Shown here: piece after piece, positions 37,272-47,270 of the stretch
Position numbering within the stretch: the first letter of the stretch is position 1
Layout of the letters: each line of letters opens with the position of its first letter
NCBI RefSeq assembly: GCF_023370775.1
Contig: NZ_JAMCCQ010000001.1
Coordinates: forward strand, 682,001 to 746,000
Direction: 5' to 3'
Length of the DNA stretch: 64,000 nucleotides
Source of the DNA: Marivita sp. GX14005
GTDB lineage: Bacteria > Pseudomonadota > Alphaproteobacteria > Rhodobacterales > Rhodobacteraceae
The notes under the pieces: generated by a model
Told to the model about the DNA's origin: nothing
What the model saw: the letters and a program-made list of their open reading frames with translations, nothing else
The model's database searches: none
Program-made: the position numbers and the translations under genes

Positions 37272-38617
37272 TGTGTCACCTCTGCATCATTGCGCAGGAA
37301 CCCGGTGACCGCTCGATCACGGTCGAACACCTCCCGCGCCGCGGCGACGATTTCCTCGCCGGTGATGGACTGAACGATATCGGGCCACGCGTTCACGTCT
37401 TCGATTGTCAGCCCGGAGGTCAGCGCAGAGCCATAAAGACGCGCCAGCGAATTAGCATTGTCGAGCGCGTAGGTCTGCGCCGCGCGGAACTGGAACTTGA
37501 TGCGCTCGAGCTGTTCGGGATCGACGCCGTTTTCCAGGAACTCCGCGATCACTCGGTCCATATCGGCTTCCGCCTGCTCCAGCGTGATGCCTTCGGATGG
37601 CATGTTGATCAGCCCGAATGTCGTGTCGTCGAGCGACAGCCCGCTGTAGAATGCCCCGGTATAGACGGACCGCTTCTCCTCGAACTGAAGCGCTTGCGGC
37701 AAAACCGACGTTTGCGAGCCGCCAAGGATTTCCGCAAGCAGGGTCAACGCCGCTGCCTTTCGCTGATCCCCCGGGTCACGCTCGGGGGCGAGATAGCTGC
37801 GCATGACGTAAGGTTGCGCGACGCGCGGATCGGTAAAGGTGATACGCCGCTCGGCCATCTGCGGCGGTTCCTGCGGACGCGTCCGCTCGGGCAGCTCGTC
37901 ATTTGCCGGAATGGGTCCGTAATGCTGTTTGGCGAGCGTCAGAACGTCATCGGGTTCCACATCGCCAGCAACAACGAGCACCGCATTGTTCGGTGAGTAG
38001 AATTTCTCGTAATAAGCGAGCGCATCGTCCAGATCGAGATTGACCATCTCGTGCCGCCATCCGATCACCGGCGTGCCGTAGGGGTGATTGAGAAACTGCG
38101 CCGCCGTGCTTTGTTCGCGGAAAAGCGCGCCGGGATCGTTCTCGACCCGCTGATTGCGTTCCTCGATGATCACGTCGCGTTCGGTCAGGATGTCCTCGCG
38201 GTCCAGTTGAAGGTTCTTCATCCGGTCCGCTTCAAGCTCCATCATCAGGCCGAGCCGGTCGGCGGCGACGCGCTGAAAATAGCCCGTGTAGTCATAGCTG
38301 GTGAACGCGTTGTCCGTGCCGCCCTGTGCCTTGACGATTTCGCTGAACTCGCCGGGCGCTCGTGTTTCGGTGCCCTTGAAAAGCAGATGTTCGAGAAAAT
38401 GCGCAACACCCGAAACGCCCGGTTCTTCGTCGGCCGAACCGGCGCGATACCAGACCATATGCACGACGGCAGGCGCGCGGTGATCCTCGATCACCACGAC
38501 ATCCATGCCGTTATCAAGCTCGAAGCTGGTGACCTGATCCTGAATCGTCTGCGCGCTGAGCGGCGCGGCAGCCAGAAAGCACGCCCCGGCAAGGGCAATC
38601 AAACGGCGCATAGGCAA
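37268..38617 (-). CDS. M16-family zinc metallopeptidase, catalytic subunit type
   Basis: 449 residues with a signal peptide (about 1-22). The inverted zinc motif is intact: HFLEH at 73-77, with a downstream Glu in the ENDPGALFREQ region as the third ligand. Expected to degrade peptides in the periplasm together with the following inactive homologue. Upstream of it on the same strand are the DUF3035 lipoprotein and lspA genes. Confidence 0.93.
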   Translation of the reverse strand: MPMRRLIALAGACFLAAAPLSAQTIQDQVTSFELDNGMDVVVIEDHRAPAVVHMVWYRAGSADEEPGVSGVAHFLEHLLFKGTETRAPGEFSEIVKAQGGTDNAFTSYDYTGYFQRVAADRLGLMMELEADRMKNLQLDREDILTERDVIIEERNQRVENDPGALFREQSTAAQFLNHPYGTPVIGWRHEMVNLDLDDALAYYEKFYSPNNAVLVVAGDVEPDDVLTLAKQHYGPIPANDELPERTRPQEPPQMAERRITFTDPRVAQPYVMRSYLAPERDPGDQRKAAALTLLAEILGGSQTSVLPQALQFEEKRSVYTGAFYSGLSLDDTTFGLINMPSEGITLEQAEADMDRVIAEFLENGVDPEQLERIKFQFRAAQTYALDNANSLARLYGSALTSGLTIEDVNAWPDIVQSITGEEIVAAAREVFDRDRAVTGFLRNDAEVTQ

Positions 38618-38691
38618 TCTCTCCTTGGTTATGGCACCAAGCTACGATCCGCACCGCCGGTTTCAAGCGCATCAACAGATTTGTGAGCCGC

Positions 38692-39213
38692 TTATTGCGG
38701 TGGCGGGGCCGAAGGGGTCACCGCACCGCCGCGGCGCGCCGCTTCGAGCACCGGGTAGGGATCGAGCGACTGGCGGCGATACGCGTCGTTGTAGGTGTCG
38801 GTCTTGAACAGGCGCCAGTTGAACAGGGATTTGCGTTCGCGGAACGCCTGATCCTCCACGGCCAGTTCCTGCCGGATCGCGGGTGCGCGGCCGAAACGAG
38901 AAGCACGCGCCACAAGTGCCTGATCGCCAGCTCCAATACCCGCCCCGGCATCGAGCCGCGACGGCGCGCCGCCCAGAGCGGCCACGGCATCCTTGAGCGG
39001 AGTCTGGTCCGTCCGGTTCGCCCCGCCGGGCGTCGGCTGCGGCAGCGCAAGTGTTTGCGGCACTTCCAGCGGTTTGTTGGGCACGATCGAAAACTCTTCG
39101 GGCGCGCCGGCAGGGTTGCGCAGTTGGCGCAGATTGGTCTCGCCATCTTCGCCCTGCCCCGCGCTGCACGCGCCAAGGGCCACCAGTGCCAGTATCATGA
39201 TCTTGCGCGGCAT
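38692..39213 (-). CDS. DUF3035 lipoprotein
   Basis: 173 residues from the ATG at 39213. The lipobox LGAC at 13-16 (Cys16) marks a lipoprotein; the mature part is the DUF3035 domain with RNPAGAPEEFSIVPNKPLEVP. This family is restricted largely to Rhodobacterales and relatives and has been suggested to belong to the BAM-associated lipoproteins; I cannot confirm that from sequence. It sits 36 nt after lspA, the signal peptidase for such lipoproteins. The longer frame to 39243 adds ten residues before the signal. Confidence 0.88.
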   Translation of the reverse strand: MPRKIMILALVALGACSAGQGEDGETNLRQLRNPAGAPEEFSIVPNKPLEVPQTLALPQPTPGGANRTDQTPLKDAVAALGGAPSRLDAGAGIGAGDQALVARASRFGRAPAIRQELAVEDQAFRERKSLFNWRLFKTDTYNDAYRRQSLDPYPVLEAARRGGAVTPSAPPPQ

Positions 39214-39249
39214 CGCTGCGGCCTGCCTCCGTTTTCGCCTCACCCTGCT

Positions 39250-39741
39250 TTAACCGATCGCATCGCCCCCGTCACGGGGCGTTTTGCTTTCCGAGAAAAG
39301 CGCCAGCCCGATGGCGCCGACGAACACCGAAATATCGGCAACGTTGAACGCATACGGATTGTCGAGCCCGCAGCACGACATGTTCAGGAAATCCGCCACC
39401 GCGCCATAGAACAGCCGGTCCACCACATTGCCCAGCGCGCCGCCGATCAGGAGCCCGGCAAAGATCAGCCCCGTTGTGCCCGGCGGCGACCGGCGCATCC
39501 AGACCAGAACGAACAGCACGATCCCCAGTGCGACCGAGATCAGAACCCAGCGCGTCCAGTCCGTATTGCCGGAGAAGAGGCCGAAATTGATCCCCGTGTT
39601 CCATGCCATGCGAAAGTTCAGATAGGGCGGCAGCACGTCGATTGAGCCGCGCCGCGCCAGGTCCATCACATGCACGACCCACCATTTCGACAGCTGGTCG
39701 ATCACGAACACCGCAAGAGCGACAAGGGCGACAAGGCGCAT
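39250..39741 (-). CDS. lspA: Lipoprotein signal peptidase II
   Basis: 163 residues with four predicted transmembrane helices. The catalytic aspartates lie in NVVDRLFYGAVADFL and FNVADISVFVG. Cleaves prolipoproteins before the lipid-modified cysteine, in the inner membrane. The ATG at 39741 directly follows a run of 40 nt after purH. Confidence 0.96.
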   Translation of the reverse strand: MRLVALVALAVFVIDQLSKWWVVHVMDLARRGSIDVLPPYLNFRMAWNTGINFGLFSGNTDWTRWVLISVALGIVLFVLVWMRRSPPGTTGLIFAGLLIGGALGNVVDRLFYGAVADFLNMSCCGLDNPYAFNVADISVFVGAIGLALFSESKTPRDGGDAIG

Positions 39742-39781
39742 CGGCGCAATCCTTCGGTTTGGCCCGCCAGGCGGCGCCGTT

Positions 39782-41371
39782 TCAGTGCCGGAAATGACGC
39801 ATCCCGGTAAACACCATCGCCAGACCGGCCTCGTCGGCAGCGGCGATCACCTCCTCATCGCGCATCGAGCCGCCCGGCTGGATCACGCTCGTCGCACCGG
39901 CGGCGGCCGCTTCCATCAGCCCGTCGGCGAAGGGAAAGAACGCATCCGAAGCCACGGCGCTGCCGCGCGTGAGCGGCTCGGGCAGGCCCAGCGCCTCGGC
40001 CATGCGTTCGGCCTTGCGCGCGGCGATCATCGCGGAATCCAGCCGGCTCATCTGGCCCGCGCCGACGCCGACGGTCGCGCGATCCTTGGCATAGACAATT
40101 GCGTTGGATTTCACGTGCTTGGCGACCGTCCAGGCGAACATCAGGTCGCGCATCTCATCCTCGGTCGGGGCGCGTTCGGTCACGACTTTCAGATCAGTCT
40201 GTTCGACCCGCCCGCTGTCGAAATTCTGCACCAGGAAACCGCCCGACACCTGTTTCCAGCCCAGTCGCGGCTCTGCTGTATTGGCGATGCCCGGCGCTTG
40301 CAAAAGGCGCAGGTTCGGCTTGCTGGCAAAGATGTCCTTGGCTGCCTGATCGACCCCGGCGGCGATGACGACCTCGGTGAATGTCTCGATGATCGCCTCG
40401 GCGGTTTCGCCGTCGAGCGTCGAGTTGAACGCGACGATCCCGCCAAAGGCCGATGTGCGGTCGCAATCGACCGCGCGGCGATAGGCGTCGATCAGGCGGG
40501 CGCCGGTCGCAACGCCGCAGGGATTGGCGTGCTTCACGATAACGCAGGCCGCCCCGTCGCGCGGCAGGAATTCGGAAACCAGCTCGAAGGCGGCATCGGT
40601 ATCGTTGATGTTGTTGTAGCTCAAATCCTTGCCCTGGATCTGCCAGGAGGCGGCAACGCCGGGGCGGCCCGATCCGTCGCGGTAGAAGGCGGCGGCCTGA
40701 TGGGAATTCTCGCCATAGCGCAAGGGCTGCGCGAGCGTGCCGGAAAAGACGCGGCGGCGCGGGGTGGGCTCTTCGATGGCTTCGGCCATCCATGTGCTGA
40801 CTGCGGCGTCATAGGCGCCGGTGCGCGCATAGGCGTTTTGCGCCATGCGGCGGCGGAACCCCAGCGATGTGCGGCCGTCGTTCTGCTCCAACTCAGCCAG
40901 CAAGGCGTCGTAATCCTCGGTATCGACAACGACCGTCACGAAGGCATGGTTCTTGGCAGCCGCGCGGATCATCGCGGGCCCGCCAATATCGATATTCTCG
41001 ATGCAGGTGTCGTAATCCGCGCCCTTGGCGACCGTTTCCTCGAACGGGTAAAGGTTCACGATCAGAAGATCGATCGCCTTGATGTCATGCTGGAACATCG
41101 CCGCGACGTGATCGTCATTGTCGCGCTGCGCCAGAAGCGCGCCATGCACCATCGGATGCAGCGTCTTGACGCGCCCGTCCATCATCTCGGGAAACTTCGT
41201 CACCTCGGCCACATCCGTCACCGCGATATCGGCATCGCGCAGCGCCTGCGCCGTGCCCCCTGTCGAGAGAATCTCGATATCCCGCGCAACAAGCGCCCTG
41301 GCAAGATCGACGAGCCCCGTCTTGTCGGAAACGGACAGCAGCGCGCGGCGGATTGGGGTTGTGTTTGGCAT
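39782..41371 (-). CDS. purH: Bifunctional AICAR transformylase/IMP cyclohydrolase
   Basis: 529 residues, the usual length; last two steps of purine synthesis. N-terminal IMP cyclohydrolase ([31 protein letters not shown], the [15 protein letters not shown] loop) and C-terminal transformylase with [10 protein letters not shown] and AFGGIVAFN. The ATG at 41371 fits the family start; the longer open frame into the heparinase gene is spurious. Upstream heparinase-like gene ends 20 nt away. Confidence 0.98.
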   Translation of the reverse strand: MPNTTPIRRALLSVSDKTGLVDLARALVARDIEILSTGGTAQALRDADIAVTDVAEVTKFPEMMDGRVKTLHPMVHGALLAQRDNDDHVAAMFQHDIKAIDLLIVNLYPFEETVAKGADYDTCIENIDIGGPAMIRAAAKNHAFVTVVVDTEDYDALLAELEQNDGRTSLGFRRRMAQNAYARTGAYDAAVSTWMAEAIEEPTPRRRVFSGTLAQPLRYGENSHQAAAFYRDGSGRPGVAASWQIQGKDLSYNNINDTDAAFELVSEFLPRDGAACVIVKHANPCGVATGARLIDAYRRAVDCDRTSAFGGIVAFNSTLDGETAEAIIETFTEVVIAAGVDQAAKDIFASKPNLRLLQAPGIANTAEPRLGWKQVSGGFLVQNFDSGRVEQTDLKVVTERAPTEDEMRDLMFAWTVAKHVKSNAIVYAKDRATVGVGAGQMSRLDSAMIAARKAERMAEALGLPEPLTRGSAVASDAFFPFADGLMEAAAAGATSVIQPGGSMRDEEVIAAADEAGLAMVFTGMRHFRH

Positions 41372-41391
41372 GACGGCAAGGATCCCGAAGT

Positions 41392-43143
41392 TCAGTTCAT
41401 CACATCCGCGTCGTCCTGAACCAGATCCCGCACCGCGATTGCAGTGTCCTGGGCCTTGGCCAAAGACCAGCGAACGCGCGTCGCATACTCCATTGCGCGG
41501 CCGGATAAAACGATCTGTTTCGTCGCGCGGGGGCGCAAGCGGCCTTTTTCCAGATAAACCGACGCTTCGAGCCGCAATTCGCACCCGGCGGCATCGAGGC
41601 GGAACACCCAGATCTCGCCGCTGCGGAGCGCCATCGAAACGGCAGCGCCGTTCATGTCGATATCGGCATCGACCTCGGGGTGAAGGTGAAAGCGGATGTC
41701 GAAGGGAACGCCCGCAAGCCGGCTTCCATCCAACTTTTCGTTAAAACGCGCCTTGTCGGCCGCGCTCAGCGCGACGAGCAGATCCTCCCCGACCATGCCG
41801 CGCCCGTCGAAGGTGAGTTCGAGAATGCGCGCATGGGTGAACCCGTGCGTGCGCAGATAGCCGTCATGCCCGCCTTCGAAGCGCATGCCATCGCTCATGC
41901 GGGAGATTTCCGTCGGCACGCCCCTTGGCACATCCTCCAGCAATTCACGCTCGACCGGCCCGACCCGCGATCGCTCGCCAAGCCGCGCGCTGGAAAACCC
42001 GTCAAGGCAAAGCGTCGAATGGGAGGGCGTGGCCCGCCCCGCTCGACGCCAATCCTCGCCGAAACTCGCGCCCGATCCGCAATTCACAATCAACGGCCTG
42101 CGCCCTGATGTCAGCTCGAAGGCAAGCGTGCTGGCATGGGCGTTGAAGCTCGCAAGCCCGGTAGGCGGCGCTGCAGCGTCGATCACGATGCTGGTGCGCC
42201 CGCCGGACAGCCGCGCATATCCCATCGCCAGATCCTGCGCACGCTGCGCCTTGACCCCGGAGGCCGCGAGCGCCGTATCGAGCCGCCCGTCAGCGCCGCG
42301 CCCGCCACCGTGAAACCGCGCCAGCCCGCCATCGGCATGGCGCAGTGCGCGCAGCGTCGGAACGATCCGCCCGATGGCCTCCAGATGGGTCATCTCGGGC
42401 GTTCGCCCCGCATCGTGCAAGGCATCGCGCGCCCATATCAGCAGCGTGCAGACTTCCATGAGCTCTTCGGGATTGCGGGTCGGGATGCCGCCCGCCTCGG
42501 TGATCTGCCGCGCACATTCAAGGCCAAGCGCCCGGATCGCCGGATCGGCCTGCGACTCCATCCCCTGCAGAGACAACCCCGCCGAAATCAACCCCGTCAG
42601 CGCCTCGAAGCGCGGCAGACCGGGCGTCGAGCTGTGCCAGCGCCGATTGAGAAAAATCGTCTGCTGCGCAATCGAGCGGAAGAACGCGCGCGACTGATCG
42701 GGCGTGCAGCCCCCCAGAACGAAGATGGCATGATGCAGCCACCGCATCACGCGCCGCCCGGCCAGTTCCGGCGTCCATCCCGGCCCCGTGCCGTTGCCGT
42801 ATCGCGCTATCCACGCGAAAAGCCATGCCTGCGCGATGCGGCGCGTCTCCGGCTCTCCGACACTGGCCATATCGTCGAGCCAGGCGAAACCGTGTATCTC
42901 CTCGACGAAGGCATCGTCGGGCGGGGAGATATCCCAGATGATCGCCCCCGGAGCTTCGACCAGATGGCCGGCGAACAGAAGGTTCCCCGCCGTCAACTGG
43001 CGGCCCCGCGCGAACGAACCCACCGTGCGCGGCTCTGGTTGGCTGACAAAGGCGGTGGCCGGTTTCGCACGCGCCGCGAGCCGTGCGTGAACACGGTTCA
43101 GCAAACGGGCCCGCGCCCGCTTCGCGGCGTCTAGTCGAAACAT
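41392..43143 (-). CDS. Heparinase II/III-like protein
   Basis: 583 residues. N-terminal alpha domain of the heparinase II/III family, and a C-terminal beta-sandwich with [20 protein letters not shown] and [17 protein letters not shown]. In Rhodobacterales this gene is common between rsmB and purH, and no polysaccharide utilisation genes are nearby; it could act on a cell-envelope polymer. There is no signal peptide. The start at 43143 ([11 protein letters not shown]) has GAGG ten bases upstream. Confidence 0.9.
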   Translation of the reverse strand: MFRLDAAKRARARLLNRVHARLAARAKPATAFVSQPEPRTVGSFARGRQLTAGNLLFAGHLVEAPGAIIWDISPPDDAFVEEIHGFAWLDDMASVGEPETRRIAQAWLFAWIARYGNGTGPGWTPELAGRRVMRWLHHAIFVLGGCTPDQSRAFFRSIAQQTIFLNRRWHSSTPGLPRFEALTGLISAGLSLQGMESQADPAIRALGLECARQITEAGGIPTRNPEELMEVCTLLIWARDALHDAGRTPEMTHLEAIGRIVPTLRALRHADGGLARFHGGGRGADGRLDTALAASGVKAQRAQDLAMGYARLSGGRTSIVIDAAAPPTGLASFNAHASTLAFELTSGRRPLIVNCGSGASFGEDWRRAGRATPSHSTLCLDGFSSARLGERSRVGPVERELLEDVPRGVPTEISRMSDGMRFEGGHDGYLRTHGFTHARILELTFDGRGMVGEDLLVALSAADKARFNEKLDGSRLAGVPFDIRFHLHPEVDADIDMNGAAVSMALRSGEIWVFRLDAAGCELRLEASVYLEKGRLRPRATKQIVLSGRAMEYATRVRWSLAKAQDTAIAVRDLVQDDADVMN

Positions 43144-43239
43144 CTGCTCTGCCCCTCGCCCATTGTTTCGCGAGCGTTCTTTTGGCGCGATAATAGCGGT
43201 TCGGCGGCGTTCCGTCACGCGGCAATCTTCCGCCGGCGG

Positions 43240-44499
43240 TCAACCGCCCTTGCGTTGCACAAGCGCCATGAAGAACCCATCCATGCCGCCGATATCCGGC
43301 CAATAGTCGGGCCGGAGGCGAACGCCGCCGCCGGGACCGATCCATTCGGGGTCGAGCCCCGCGAAGTCAGGCGGCAGGATCTCCAGATCATCCGATTGCC
43401 GCAGCAGCCATTCGATCTGATCCTCGCCTTCTTCGCGCAGAAGGCTGCATGTGCAATAGACCATTCGCCCGTACGGTTTGAGCCTCCGAACCGTGCGGTT
43501 CAGCAGATTGCGCTGCAACGCGACCAGATCGTCGATGCTGGTCTGCGTCTTGACGTAAGGAAGATCGGGATGGCGCCGTATCGTGCCCGTCGCCGTGCAG
43601 GGCGCGTCGAGCAGGATCGCATCGAACTGCCCTTCCAAAGGATATGTCAGCGCGTCCGCGACAACGACCTCGGCGCTCAACCCGGTGCGCGACAGGTTCT
43701 CGGACAACCGCTTCATCCGCGCTTCCGAAATATCGAGCGAAGTTACATGCGCCCCCGCCGCCGCAAGCTGCATGGTCTTGCCCCCCGGCGCCGCGCAGAT
43801 ATCGAGAACGCTTTGCCCGGCGACATCGCCCAAAAGCTGCGCCGGCATCGCCGCCGCGGCGTCCTGCACCCACCATTCGCCCGCCGAGAACCCCTCGAGC
43901 GCGGAAATCTGACCGCCGGCCGGCAACCTGACTGAGCCTGTCGGGAGCACGGTTCCGCCCAGCGTCTTTGCCCAGCCTTCGGCATCACTCTTGACCGTCA
44001 GATCGACAGGCGGCGGCACCGCGTGCGCCCTTTCGACGGCGACGACCGCAGGCTTGCCCCACGCCTTCACCAGTTTCGGGCGCAGCCATTTCGGCAGCAT
44101 TGTATCGGGTGCCTTCTGCCAAGCGTCTTCACCCAGTGCCGCGATCTTGCGCAGAACGGCGTTCACCAGCCCTTTCATCGGAGCGGTCTTGCGGTTGCGC
44201 CCGGCCAGTTTCACCGCGTCGTTGACCACCCCATGCGCCGCTCCGCCGGTCATCAACTCGGCCGTGGCCATGCGCAACAGGTTCATTACCCTGAGCGGCG
44301 GCTGGCGCTGCAGATGCGGCTTGAGAAGGTGATCCGCGCGCCCGAGATAGCGCAACGTTTCTACCATCAGCCTCTGAGCTGTCGCGCGTTCGGACGGAGT
44401 AAATTCCTGCCAGCCCGGATCGGCCACGACATCCGACAGCATACGACCTTCTCCGATGATCTGGCTGAGACCGTCGAGCGCAGCAAGGCGGGGAGACAT
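43240..44499 (-). CDS. rsmB: RsmB/NOP-family rRNA cytosine-C5 methyltransferase
   Basis: 419 residues: an N-terminal NusB-like RNA-binding domain (about 1-130) and a SAM methyltransferase domain with CAAPGGKTMQLAA, DAPCTATGTIRRHPD and the catalytic YCTCSLLREEGEDQI. RsmB methylates C967 of 16S rRNA. The start at 44499 has AAGGAA upstream and matches the family. Divergent from the small SdhAF4-like gene across 78 nt. Confidence 0.93.
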   Translation of the reverse strand: MSPRLAALDGLSQIIGEGRMLSDVVADPGWQEFTPSERATAQRLMVETLRYLGRADHLLKPHLQRQPPLRVMNLLRMATAELMTGGAAHGVVNDAVKLAGRNRKTAPMKGLVNAVLRKIAALGEDAWQKAPDTMLPKWLRPKLVKAWGKPAVVAVERAHAVPPPVDLTVKSDAEGWAKTLGGTVLPTGSVRLPAGGQISALEGFSAGEWWVQDAAAAMPAQLLGDVAGQSVLDICAAPGGKTMQLAAAGAHVTSLDISEARMKRLSENLSRTGLSAEVVVADALTYPLEGQFDAILLDAPCTATGTIRRHPDLPYVKTQTSIDDLVALQRNLLNRTVRRLKPYGRMVYCTCSLLREEGEDQIEWLLRQSDDLEILPPDFAGLDPEWIGPGGGVRLRPDYWPDIGGMDGFFMALVQRKGG

Positions 44500-44577
44500 G
44501 GCGGTTCCTTTCGGCTGAAGGGCTTGTCCGGGGCCGGACCGCGCGTATATCAAAGACATGCGAGAGGAAAGACCGCA

Positions 44578-44760
44578 ATGAGCAACGACCCAGCCAAGCC
44601 CCTCCCCGAAGCCGCTAAACGCGCCCTTGCCGAAGCCGAAGCGCGCCGCAAGGAGATTGACAGGAAGGCACAACTGCCCACCGAACTCGGCGGCCGGGAC
44701 GGGCCTGAGCCGGTGCGCTATGGCGATTGGGAAAAGGGCGGGCTGGCTATCGACTTCTGA
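44578..44760 (+). CDS. DUF1674 (SdhAF4-like) small protein
   Basis: 60 residues. The C-terminal signature is intact: LPTELGGRDGPEPVRYGDWEKGGLAIDF. This is the DUF1674 motif of SDHAF4, the factor that binds free flavinylated SdhA in mitochondria and promotes succinate dehydrogenase assembly; bacterial orthologues are presumed similar. GAGAGGAAAG precedes the ATG. The ribosome-bound start and stop are clear although the gene is short. It converges on the exported protein gene with three bases between stops. Confidence 0.88.
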   Translation: MSNDPAKPLPEAAKRALAEAEARRKEIDRKAQLPTELGGRDGPEPVRYGDWEKGGLAIDF

Positions 44761-44763
44761 CCG

Positions 44764-45117
44764 TCAGCGAAGCCGGAACTCGGCAGTATCGCCAGCGCCC
44801 CTATCGGCGGTGAACCTGATGCGCGCTCCGTCGGAGCGGACCTCCTGACAATTGTATCCCAGGTTGTCGCCACCCCAATTCAGATCGCGGCAGAAATAGC
44901 CGTTTTTCCAGGACCACGAGCCCGACACATCCCAAACCGCACCGCGCCCCGCGATGCGTCCATCCGGGCTGACCCGCAAACTTACAAGCGGACGGGACAG
45001 GGTCTTGCCCTGCACCAGCGACGTGAAGACCGATTTGTCGTCAATTCGTTGCATATCAGCCATCGCGGTCACGGGGGCCGCCAGAAGACCGAGCAGAATT
45101 GCGTATCGTGTAACCAT
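44764..45117 (-). CDS. Hypothetical exported protein
   Basis: 117 residues with a signal peptide (about 1-20, ending VTAMA). The mature protein is mostly beta and ends with GNYFCRDLNW-like and NCQEVRSDGARIRFT segments; the two cysteines could form a disulfide. Such proteins are found across Rhodobacterales, sometimes misnamed after the neighbouring dapB. No function can be assigned. GGAGG precedes the ATG. Confidence 0.85.
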   Translation of the reverse strand: MVTRYAILLGLLAAPVTAMADMQRIDDKSVFTSLVQGKTLSRPLVSLRVSPDGRIAGRGAVWDVSGSWSWKNGYFCRDLNWGGDNLGYNCQEVRSDGARIRFTADRGAGDTAEFRLR

Positions 45118-45176
45118 GCGATCCTCCGAACCACCTGCCCAGACATACGCTGTAGGGGGCGAATTGGATCACTTCG

Positions 45177-45995
45177 TCACGGGTCGGCGAGGTTCAGCAC
45201 GTCGAGCATGTCATATTCGCCGGGAACCTTGCCCTGCCCCCAAAGCGCGGCCTTGAGCGCGCCCCTGGCGAAAAGGGCGCGATCGCTCGCGACATGACGA
45301 AGAACGATCCGTTCCCCTTGCCCGGCGAAGATCACGTCATGTTCGCCGACGATATCGCCGCCGCGCACCGCGCTGAACCCGATATCGCCGCGCCGACGCG
45401 CGCCGGTCATCCCGCCGCGACCGCTGTCGGAGACCTCGCGCAGATCGACGCCCCGCCCGTCTGCCGCCGCCGCACCGAGCATCAGGGCCGTGCCGGAGGG
45501 CGCGTCGACCTTCTGATTGTGATGGTATTCGACCACCTCGATATCGAAATCCGCATCGAGCGCCGCGGCGACCTTGCGTGTCAACACGGTCAAGAGATTG
45601 ACGCCAAGGCTCATGTTCCCGGCGCGCACGACGACGGCATGGCGCGCCGCGGCCTTGATCTTGGCCAGATCATCCTCCGAAAAGCCGGTCGTGCCGATCA
45701 CATGCACCGCGCGGGCCTGCGCGGCGAGTTCGGCATAGGCGACGCTCGCGGATGGCGCCGTGAAATCGACGATCGCATGCGCCCGCGCAAAACAATCGAG
45801 CGGATCATCGGCGACAAGCACGCCCTGCGCCGCGCCGCCCATGGCGGTTCCGATATCCCGGCCGATCCAGCCATGACCCTCTCGCTCGACCGCGCCGGCA
45901 AGGAAAAGCCGTGGGTGCCTGGCGATTTCCGCAACCAGCATCTGCCCCATCCGGCCGGACACTCCTGTCACGACAACCCCGATCTCTTCGCTCAT
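45177..45995 (-). CDS. dapB: 4-hydroxy-tetrahydrodipicolinate reductase
   Basis: 272 residues. Second committed enzyme of DAP/lysine synthesis. The NAD(P)H motif [12 protein letters not shown] starts at residue 9, GTTGFSEDD and the DapB signature [15 protein letters not shown] follow. The start at 45995 is preceded by GGAGC elements. Divergent from rbfA across 84 nt. Confidence 0.96.
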   Translation of the reverse strand: MSEEIGVVVTGVSGRMGQMLVAEIARHPRLFLAGAVEREGHGWIGRDIGTAMGGAAQGVLVADDPLDCFARAHAIVDFTAPSASVAYAELAAQARAVHVIGTTGFSEDDLAKIKAAARHAVVVRAGNMSLGVNLLTVLTRKVAAALDADFDIEVVEYHHNQKVDAPSGTALMLGAAAADGRGVDLREVSDSGRGGMTGARRRGDIGFSAVRGGDIVGEHDVIFAGQGERIVLRHVASDRALFARGALKAALWGQGKVPGEYDMLDVLNLADP

Positions 45996-46079
45996 GCTCC
46001 GCTCCATGACTGGATTTTCGCCTCAATACCCGCGCTGCGGGCGGTTGGCAAAGCCCGGCGAACGGCTTATGTGCCGGGT

Positions 46080-46475
46080 ATGGCAAAAAACCGATTTCAA
46101 AGCGCAGACGGCCCCAGCACCCGCCAACTTCGTGTGGGCGAGCTGATCCGGCGAACGCTCGCCGATGTGCTCGCGCGCGGGGACATCCATGACCCCGATC
46201 TCAACCGCTACTCGATCACCGTCGGCGAGGTTCGCACCTCGCCGGATCTCAAGGTAGCCACGGCCTATGTCGTGCCGCTCGGCGGCAAGGGGCAGGACGA
46301 TGTTCTCGACCTGCTGCACCGCAACCGGAGCGAGCTGCGCCGCGCGGTGGCCAAGAACCTGACGCTGAAATTCTCGCCGGAGCTTCGCTTCCGGCTCGAT
46401 GAGACCTTTGACCGGATGGACGATACCCGCCGCATGTTCGATCAAGACAACGTGCGCCGAGATGTGGAAAACTAG
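46080..46475 (+). CDS. rbfA: 30S ribosome-binding factor A
   Basis: 131 residues; KH-fold factor for late 30S maturation and cold growth. Conserved segments: [42 protein letters not shown], and [16 protein letters not shown]. Usually adjacent to infB and truB; here it is alone, with the next gene overlapping its 3' end by 14 bases. Confidence 0.97.
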   Translation: MAKNRFQSADGPSTRQLRVGELIRRTLADVLARGDIHDPDLNRYSITVGEVRTSPDLKVATAYVVPLGGKGQDDVLDLLHRNRSELRRAVAKNLTLKFSPELRFRLDETFDRMDDTRRMFDQDNVRRDVEN

Positions 46476-47211
46476 AGCGCTCCTCTTGAGCTTGCTGGCC
46501 GCGCTTCCGGTCGCCGTCGCGGCGGAGGTTCCCTGCGAGGCGCGGCAGTTCGAAGGGCTGCGGTATAGTGCATGCCGGGTCGATCCCCGCACCGACGATC
46601 TTCGGCTTTTTCTCGACGATGCGAGCGGGGAGCGTTTCGGCCAGTTCTCGGCAATCGATCGGGCGCTCGCGGAAGAGGGGCAGCGGCTCGCTTTCGCCAT
46701 GAATGGCGGGATGTATCACGACGATCGCGCTCCGGTAGGGCACTATGTCGAAGACGGACAGGAGGTCATGCGGGTGATCCCCAATGCCGGTCCGGGGAAT
46801 TTCGGCCTTCTGCCGAACGGTGTGTTCTGCATTCGCGACGATCGCGCCGATGTCATCGAAACACGCGCTTTTGCCGCAGAACGCCCCGATTGCCGCTATG
46901 CCACGCAATCCGGTCCGATGCTCGTGATCGACGGTGAACTGCATCCCCGCTTTCTGCCGGACAGCACATCGCGCTATATCCGCAACGGCGTGGGGACATC
47001 CGGCGACGGCACAAGCGCGGTTTTCGTCATTTCCGATCAGGCTGTGACGTTTCATGAATTCGGTCGCATCTTCCGGGACGATCTGAACCTGCCCCAGGCG
47101 CTGTTCCTGGACGGCAATATCTCGCGGCTCCATGCGCCCGGGCTCAACCGGTCCGATTTCGGACGCTGGCTCGGCCCGATTGTCGGCGTGGTCGAACCTT
47201 TGCCGCGCTAG
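46462..47211 (+). CDS. Exported phosphodiester glycosidase (NAGPA/DUF2233) protein
   Basis: 249 residues with a signal peptide (about 1-21, ending PVAVAAE). The domain related to the uncovering enzyme is recognisable: [34 protein letters not shown] and [11 protein letters not shown]. Family members hydrolyse GlcNAc phosphodiesters; bacterial substrates are undefined. The ATG lies within rbfA, in another frame, 14 bases before the rbfA stop, a coupling I read as real because the resulting signal peptide is good. Confidence 0.88.
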   Translation: MWKTRALLLSLLAALPVAVAAEVPCEARQFEGLRYSACRVDPRTDDLRLFLDDASGERFGQFSAIDRALAEEGQRLAFAMNGGMYHDDRAPVGHYVEDGQEVMRVIPNAGPGNFGLLPNGVFCIRDDRADVIETRAFAAERPDCRYATQSGPMLVIDGELHPRFLPDSTSRYIRNGVGTSGDGTSAVFVISDQAVTFHEFGRIFRDDLNLPQALFLDGNISRLHAPGLNRSDFGRWLGPIVGVVEPLPR

Positions 47212-47270
47212 CACGGTTGCGGCGGTGCCCGCGCCGCTCTACCTCTGGCTCGCAGCCTTCCGGAGAAACC

